Assembly: GCF_013620825.1 (NCBI RefSeq)
Contig: NZ_NJIC01000053.1
Span: 1-60,236 of the forward strand
Length of the DNA: 60,236 nt
Source of the DNA: Rhodanobacter sp. PCA2
GTDB taxonomy: Bacteria > Pseudomonadota > Gammaproteobacteria > Xanthomonadales > Rhodanobacteraceae
Reading direction: 5' to 3'
The translations under genes were made by a program, and so were the position numbers. Below the pieces are notes generated by a model, which saw only the letters and a program-made list of their open reading frames with translations, was not told the DNA's origin and made no database searches. Positions within the stretch are counted from its first letter, which is position 1. Each line of letters starts with the position of its first letter. This document shows positions 57,169 to 60,236 of this stretch, one piece after another.

Positions 57169-58228
57169 CGGCACTCTCCTTGTTCTCGATCGGCAGCCGC
57201 AGGCTAACCACGTAGCGTTCGCCCTGCGGCCCGGCCTGCACCGCCGCGCGCGGGCCGTAGCGGAACGCCACGCGCCGGCGCACGCTGTCCAGGCCATGGC
57301 CGTTGCCGCCGCGGGCGGGCGAGGGCGGCAGGGGATTGGCGATCTCGATCACGATGGCGTCGCCGCGGCGTTCGCCGTGCAGCGTGACCACGCCGCCCTC
57401 GCGCAAGGGCTGGATGCCGTGGCGCACCGCGTTTTCCACCAGCGGCTGCAGCAGCAGGCGCGGCAGCGGAAACCCTGCCGGCAGGCCGTCCAGCTCGCGC
57501 TCCACGCGCAGGCGTTCGCCGAGGCGCAGCTGCTCGATCGCCAGGTAGCGGTCGAGCAGGGCCAGCTCTTCGCCCAGCGTGCCGTCGCCCCGTTCGTTCA
57601 TGCCCTCGTGCTGGCCCAGCGCGGCGCGGAACAGCTCGGCCAGGTCTTCCACCGTGCGCTCGGCCGCGGCGGGATCGACCGGGATCAGCGCCGCCACCGT
57701 GTTCATGCTGTTGAAAAGGAAGTGCGGCCGGATGCGCGCCTGCAGCGCCTCCACCTGCGCCCGCGTCACCGCGGCGAGGCGCAACCGCCACTGCGCGGAC
57801 ACGTAGAAGTAGCGCAGGATCGCCGCGCCGAGCAGGGCGGCGATCAGCACGTTGTCGAACACGAAGGTCGTGGGCCCGTCGCCGAGCAGACCCATCTGCA
57901 GGGCCTCGTCCAGGCTGTGCGCCAGCCAGCTCGCCACGCCGACGATCGGCATGATCAGCAACCACGCGGCGAGGTAGGGCAGGTGCCCCGGCAGCCGCTG
58001 CAGCCACGCGCGCAGCAGGCACAGCGTCACGCCGATCACCAGCGTCAGCCAGGTCACGAACAGGATGCCCACGCTGTAGCCGGAGAAATCGCGATGGTCG
58101 CCCGCGGCCAGCCACACCACGGTGGCGGCCAGCGCGCCGGCCACCAGCAGGGTGAACAGCACCGGCAGGCTGCAGAAATCCGGCAGCGGGCTGGGTTCGT
58201 CGTGCGGGTGCAGGAGGGTGAAGCGCAT
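57146..58228 (-). CDS. algZ: LytS/AlgZ-type sensor histidine kinase
   Basis: A 360-residue inner-membrane kinase: four or five membrane helices in residues 20-150, then the His_kinase domain (PF06580 type) with the phospho-acceptor His in IRPHFLFNSMN and an ATPase with N box ENAVRHGI and a GHGLDSVRRR loop. No large periplasmic sensor is present, so it senses within or at the membrane. It overlaps the algR-like gene by 23 bp. Confidence 0.9.
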   Translation of the reverse strand: MRFTLLHPHDEPSPLPDFCSLPVLFTLLVAGALAATVVWLAAGDHRDFSGYSVGILFVTWLTLVIGVTLCLLRAWLQRLPGHLPYLAAWLLIMPIVGVASWLAHSLDEALQMGLLGDGPTTFVFDNVLIAALLGAAILRYFYVSAQWRLRLAAVTRAQVEALQARIRPHFLFNSMNTVAALIPVDPAAAERTVEDLAELFRAALGQHEGMNERGDGTLGEELALLDRYLAIEQLRLGERLRVERELDGLPAGFPLPRLLLQPLVENAVRHGIQPLREGGVVTLHGERRGDAIVIEIANPLPPSPARGGNGHGLDSVRRRVAFRYGPRAAVQAGPQGERYVVSLRLPIENKESADARPDRR

Positions 58229-58258
58229 GCGCAGAGTATGCCGCAGCGCAGCGCCGGA

Positions 58259-58927
58259 TCAGGCCAGCCGCCGGCCCAGCCATGTGCGCAGGTCGGCAAT
58301 TTCCTCCGCGCAGACCGCATGCGCCATCGGGTAGCCGTGCCAGTCCACCCGATAGCCCAGCTCCTGCAGCAGGTCGCGGCTGGCGCTGCCGCGCGGCGGG
58401 ATCACCACCGGATCGAAGCTGCCGTGCGCCTGGAAGATCGGCACGTCCGCGTTCGCTGCGCTGCGCTCGGCGGCCAGCGTGTCGGCGATCGGCAGGTAGG
58501 TGGACAGCGCCACGATGCCGGCCAGCCGTTCGGCATGGCGCAGGCCCGCGGCCAGCGCGATCGCGCCGCCCTGCGAGAAGCCGGCGAGGAAGATGCGCTC
58601 GTCGGGCACGCCGCGCCCGCGCTCGCGGTCGATCAGCGCCTCGGTGGCGGCGATGGAGGCGCGGATGCCCGCCTCGTCCTGGCGCGATACCAGGTCGACG
58701 CCGTAGATGTCGTACCACGCGCGCATCGGCAGGCCGCCGTTGATCGTCACCGGCCGCACCGGCGCATGCGGGAACACGAAGCGCAGCGCCGGCCAGTCCG
58801 CCGCCACCAGCTCCGGCACGATGGGCGCGAAGTCGTGGCCGTCCGCGCCCAGCCCGTGCAGCCACACGATGCTGTAGCGGGGGTTGGCGGCGGTTTCGTG
58901 TTCGACGGCGGGAAGCAGGCTGGACAT
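58259..58927 (-). CDS. Carboxylesterase/phospholipase family hydrolase
   Basis: A 222-residue alpha/beta hydrolase of the acyl-protein-thioesterase/carboxylesterase-2 group. It has the oxyanion region WLHGLGADGHDF, the nucleophile elbow GFSQGG, the acid in GSFDPVV and the catalytic His in YPMAHAVCAEE. Cytoplasmic; substrate unknown. The start is the ATG at 58927. Confidence 0.9.
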   Translation of the reverse strand: MSSLLPAVEHETAANPRYSIVWLHGLGADGHDFAPIVPELVAADWPALRFVFPHAPVRPVTINGGLPMRAWYDIYGVDLVSRQDEAGIRASIAATEALIDRERGRGVPDERIFLAGFSQGGAIALAAGLRHAERLAGIVALSTYLPIADTLAAERSAANADVPIFQAHGSFDPVVIPPRGSASRDLLQELGYRVDWHGYPMAHAVCAEEIADLRTWLGRRLA

Positions 58928-58998
58928 GGGCGGGCACCGCGGGGGAAAGATGCGCAGCTTAGCGCCTGCCGCGATCCCGCTCCGCCCGGCGTCCGCCC

Positions 58999-59643
58999 TC
59001 AGGCGGCCGCGCCCAGCCGCGACAGCGCCCGCTGGTGCGAAGCGTGGATGTTGTCGCGCTCGGGCATGCTGCCGTCGGCGACATGGGCAAGCCACTCGTC
59101 GGTCGTCATCACGGCGGCGAAACGCGACTGCTCCACCACGGCGAACACGCGATGGATCTCTTCGGCGCTGGCATGGCCCGCACGGTTGGCGTAGGGCACG
59201 CTGCCCGAGGCGTCCATCAGGAACTCCACTGCCAGGCCCGCATCGAACGCGTGCTTGATCGTGGTGTCGTTGCAGTTGTGGGTCATGTAGCCCACCACCG
59301 CGAGGGTGTCGATGGCGTGCGCCGCCAGCCAGTCGCCGAGATCGGTGCCGGCGAAGGCGCTGGGCAGCGCCTTGAGCAGGTGGTGCTCGCGCGGGCGGCT
59401 GGCGACGACCGCGTGCAGTTCCCAGCCATGCGTACCGGCGGCGAACAGCGGCGAATCGGCCGGCGCGGTCTGCTGCACCACGACCACCGGGATGCCGGCG
59501 GCGTGCGCGGCGTCCATCGCGCGACCGATGTTGCGCAGCGAATCGGCCACCGGCGGGTACTGGATGTGCAGGCCGCCGCTGTCGTATTCGTTCTGTACAT
59601 CGATCACGACCAGCGCGCGGCGCGGGTGGCGGACTTCGGTCAT
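58999..59643 (-). CDS. Isochorismatase-like cysteine hydrolase
   Basis: A 214-residue protein of the isochorismatase-like family. The triad appears as Asp in VVIDVQNEY, Lys in HLLKALPSAF and Cys in MTHNCNDTT, so it is probably an amide hydrolase (nicotinamidase/N-carbamoyl type) rather than an isochorismatase. It is divergent from a GlxA-type regulator gene, a common pairing in which the regulator controls the hydrolase. Confidence 0.87.
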   Translation of the reverse strand: MTEVRHPRRALVVIDVQNEYDSGGLHIQYPPVADSLRNIGRAMDAAHAAGIPVVVVQQTAPADSPLFAAGTHGWELHAVVASRPREHHLLKALPSAFAGTDLGDWLAAHAIDTLAVVGYMTHNCNDTTIKHAFDAGLAVEFLMDASGSVPYANRAGHASAEEIHRVFAVVEQSRFAAVMTTDEWLAHVADGSMPERDNIHASHQRALSRLGAAA

Positions 59644-59773
59644 GGCGGTCTCCTCGAATGTCTGGGCCGGTTGGCCACGGCGACGCCATCATCCGCCTCC
59701 GCAGGTTTCGACAGGAGTGGCTTGATTGCCATTCATGGTTAGAATCGGGCCAATCGATACGGAGGTTCCCGAC

Positions 59774-60160
59774 ATGGCCAGGGCACGTGTGGCGGTGGTG
59801 GCGTTCGACGGAATCCGCCCGTTCCATCTGGGGGTGCCGTGTGCGGTGTTCGGCGAAACGGCCGACGAGGAAGCGTCGCCGTTCGAGCTGCGCGTATGCG
59901 CCGCCGAGCCCGGCGAACTGCGCACCCAGGCGGGTTTCGGCATCGTGGCGCGGCACGGCCTGCGCGCGCTGGCCTGGGCCGACATCGTGGTGGTGCCGTC
60001 GTGGCGCCACCCGCGCGAGACGCCGCCGGCGCCGCTGCTGGCCGCGCTGCGGCGGGCGCATGCGCGCGGCGCGCTGGTGGTCGGCCTTTGCGTGGGCGCC
60101 TTCGTGCTGGCCGAGGCCGGCCTGCTGGACGGCCGCCGCGCCACCACGCACTGGCGCTAG
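59774..60160 (+). CDS. GlxA/DJ-1-type AraC-family regulator, truncated at the window end
   Basis: The first ~128 residues of a DJ-1/PfpI-like regulator. It starts at ATG 59774, with GGAGG 8 bases upstream. It shows the DJ-1 elbow GLCVGAFVLAEAGLLDG and RRATTHWR, after which the family normally continues with more of the DJ-1 domain and an AraC helix-turn-helix (about 320 residues in all). Here TAG at 60158-60160 ends the frame exactly where the 77-bp repeat begins. The truncation is either an assembly join or a real disruption. Divergent from the cysteine hydrolase. Confidence 0.8.
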   Translation: MARARVAVVAFDGIRPFHLGVPCAVFGETADEEASPFELRVCAAEPGELRTQAGFGIVARHGLRALAWADIVVVPSWRHPRETPPAPLLAALRRAHARGALVVGLCVGAFVLAEAGLLDGRRATTHWR

Positions 60161-60236
60161 GCCACCGCGCCCAAACTGTCCGGCCCGGCAAAGCGGCTCC
60201 AGCTGAACGCCGCGCCTATCACCACCAGCGCCAGCA
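60160..60236 (+). repeat. 77-bp sequence duplicated from the YccA-family gene (copy B)
   Basis: Identical to 51322-51398 over all 77 bases and running to the very end of the window. It is in the same orientation and interrupts the regulator gene. The length of exactly 77 and its position at the contig end are typical of a de Bruijn graph k-mer overlap. Confidence 0.95.

Overview
This is a GC-rich (about 70%), gene-dense chromosomal segment from a gammaproteobacterium. The order Xanthomonadales/Lysobacterales, probably the family Rhodanobacteraceae, fits best. Supports are a XanB2-type chorismatase beside acyl carrier protein, acyltransferase and ketosynthase genes (the xanthomonadin/aryl polyene signature), DUF4124 and SPOR proteins, Fur-box style, an algZ-algR-hemC block, and GGCCATGGATGGCC and GGGATTCGGGAT intergenic repeats. 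The window looks like one assembly contig. Its left end carries tandem stable-RNA-type promoters reading outward, as expected beside an rRNA operon. Its right end is an exact 77-bp copy of an internal segment that cuts a regulator gene short.

Layout. 1-250: leftward rrn-like promoters. 251-8605: tyrS, an M23 peptidase, anmK, a ribbon-helix-helix protein, an AmpG-type permease, exonuclease III, a GNAT enzyme, pyrE and a DUF4124 protein. 8651-13483: phosphomannomutase (algC type), dut, coaBC, radC. 13484-14022: the only long gene-free gap, with two perfect DnaA boxes and an orphan leftward intrinsic terminator. 14023-17217: argS, a SPOR protein and an SDR. 17260-20063: a leftward patatin / acetoacetate decarboxylase / 3-hydroxybutyrate dehydrogenase cluster. 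20178-23125: divergent speA and speE. 23171-28680: small membrane protein, exported hypothetical protein, ParA-like ATPase, SixA-like phosphatase, a two-HKD phospholipase D/cardiolipin synthase lipoprotein, hemF. 28865-33808: a short aryl polyene/xanthomonadin-like locus (ketosynthase, rearranged ketosynthase-like pseudogene, glycosyltransferase, acyltransferase, ACP, XanB2).

33822-43508: glmU, a TonB-like lipoprotein and the complete leftward F1Fo ATP synthase operon atpIBEFHAGDC, with repeat elements in several intergenic gaps. 43769-44804: phasin with a PhaR-like operator, queD, elongator tRNA-Met. 44997-48769: rppH, bfd, bfr, erpA, nudC, ampE-like; bfd and bfr share a Fur-like box. 48792-55354: an LplT-PlsC fusion, a YccA/Bax-inhibitor protein, DUF2945, DUF488, a WYL regulator, an unknown membrane protein and a DUF481 outer-membrane protein. 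55447-58228: hemC, algR-like, algZ-like. 58259-60160: carboxylesterase, cysteine hydrolase, truncated GlxA/DJ-1-type regulator.

Most genes are core housekeeping: translation, nucleotide and cofactor synthesis, peptidoglycan recycling (anmK, ampG, ampE-like, glmU), haem (hemF, hemC), polyamines, iron storage, energy. Phasin, 3-hydroxybutyrate dehydrogenase and acetoacetate decarboxylase suggest polyhydroxybutyrate use. I saw no phage, transposase, CRISPR or defence island. The most unusual features are the internally inverted ketosynthase-like pseudogene in a reduced pigment locus, the DnaA-box/orphan-terminator gap before argS, the 62-bp triplicated element inside the atp operon, and the 77-bp repeat at the window end.
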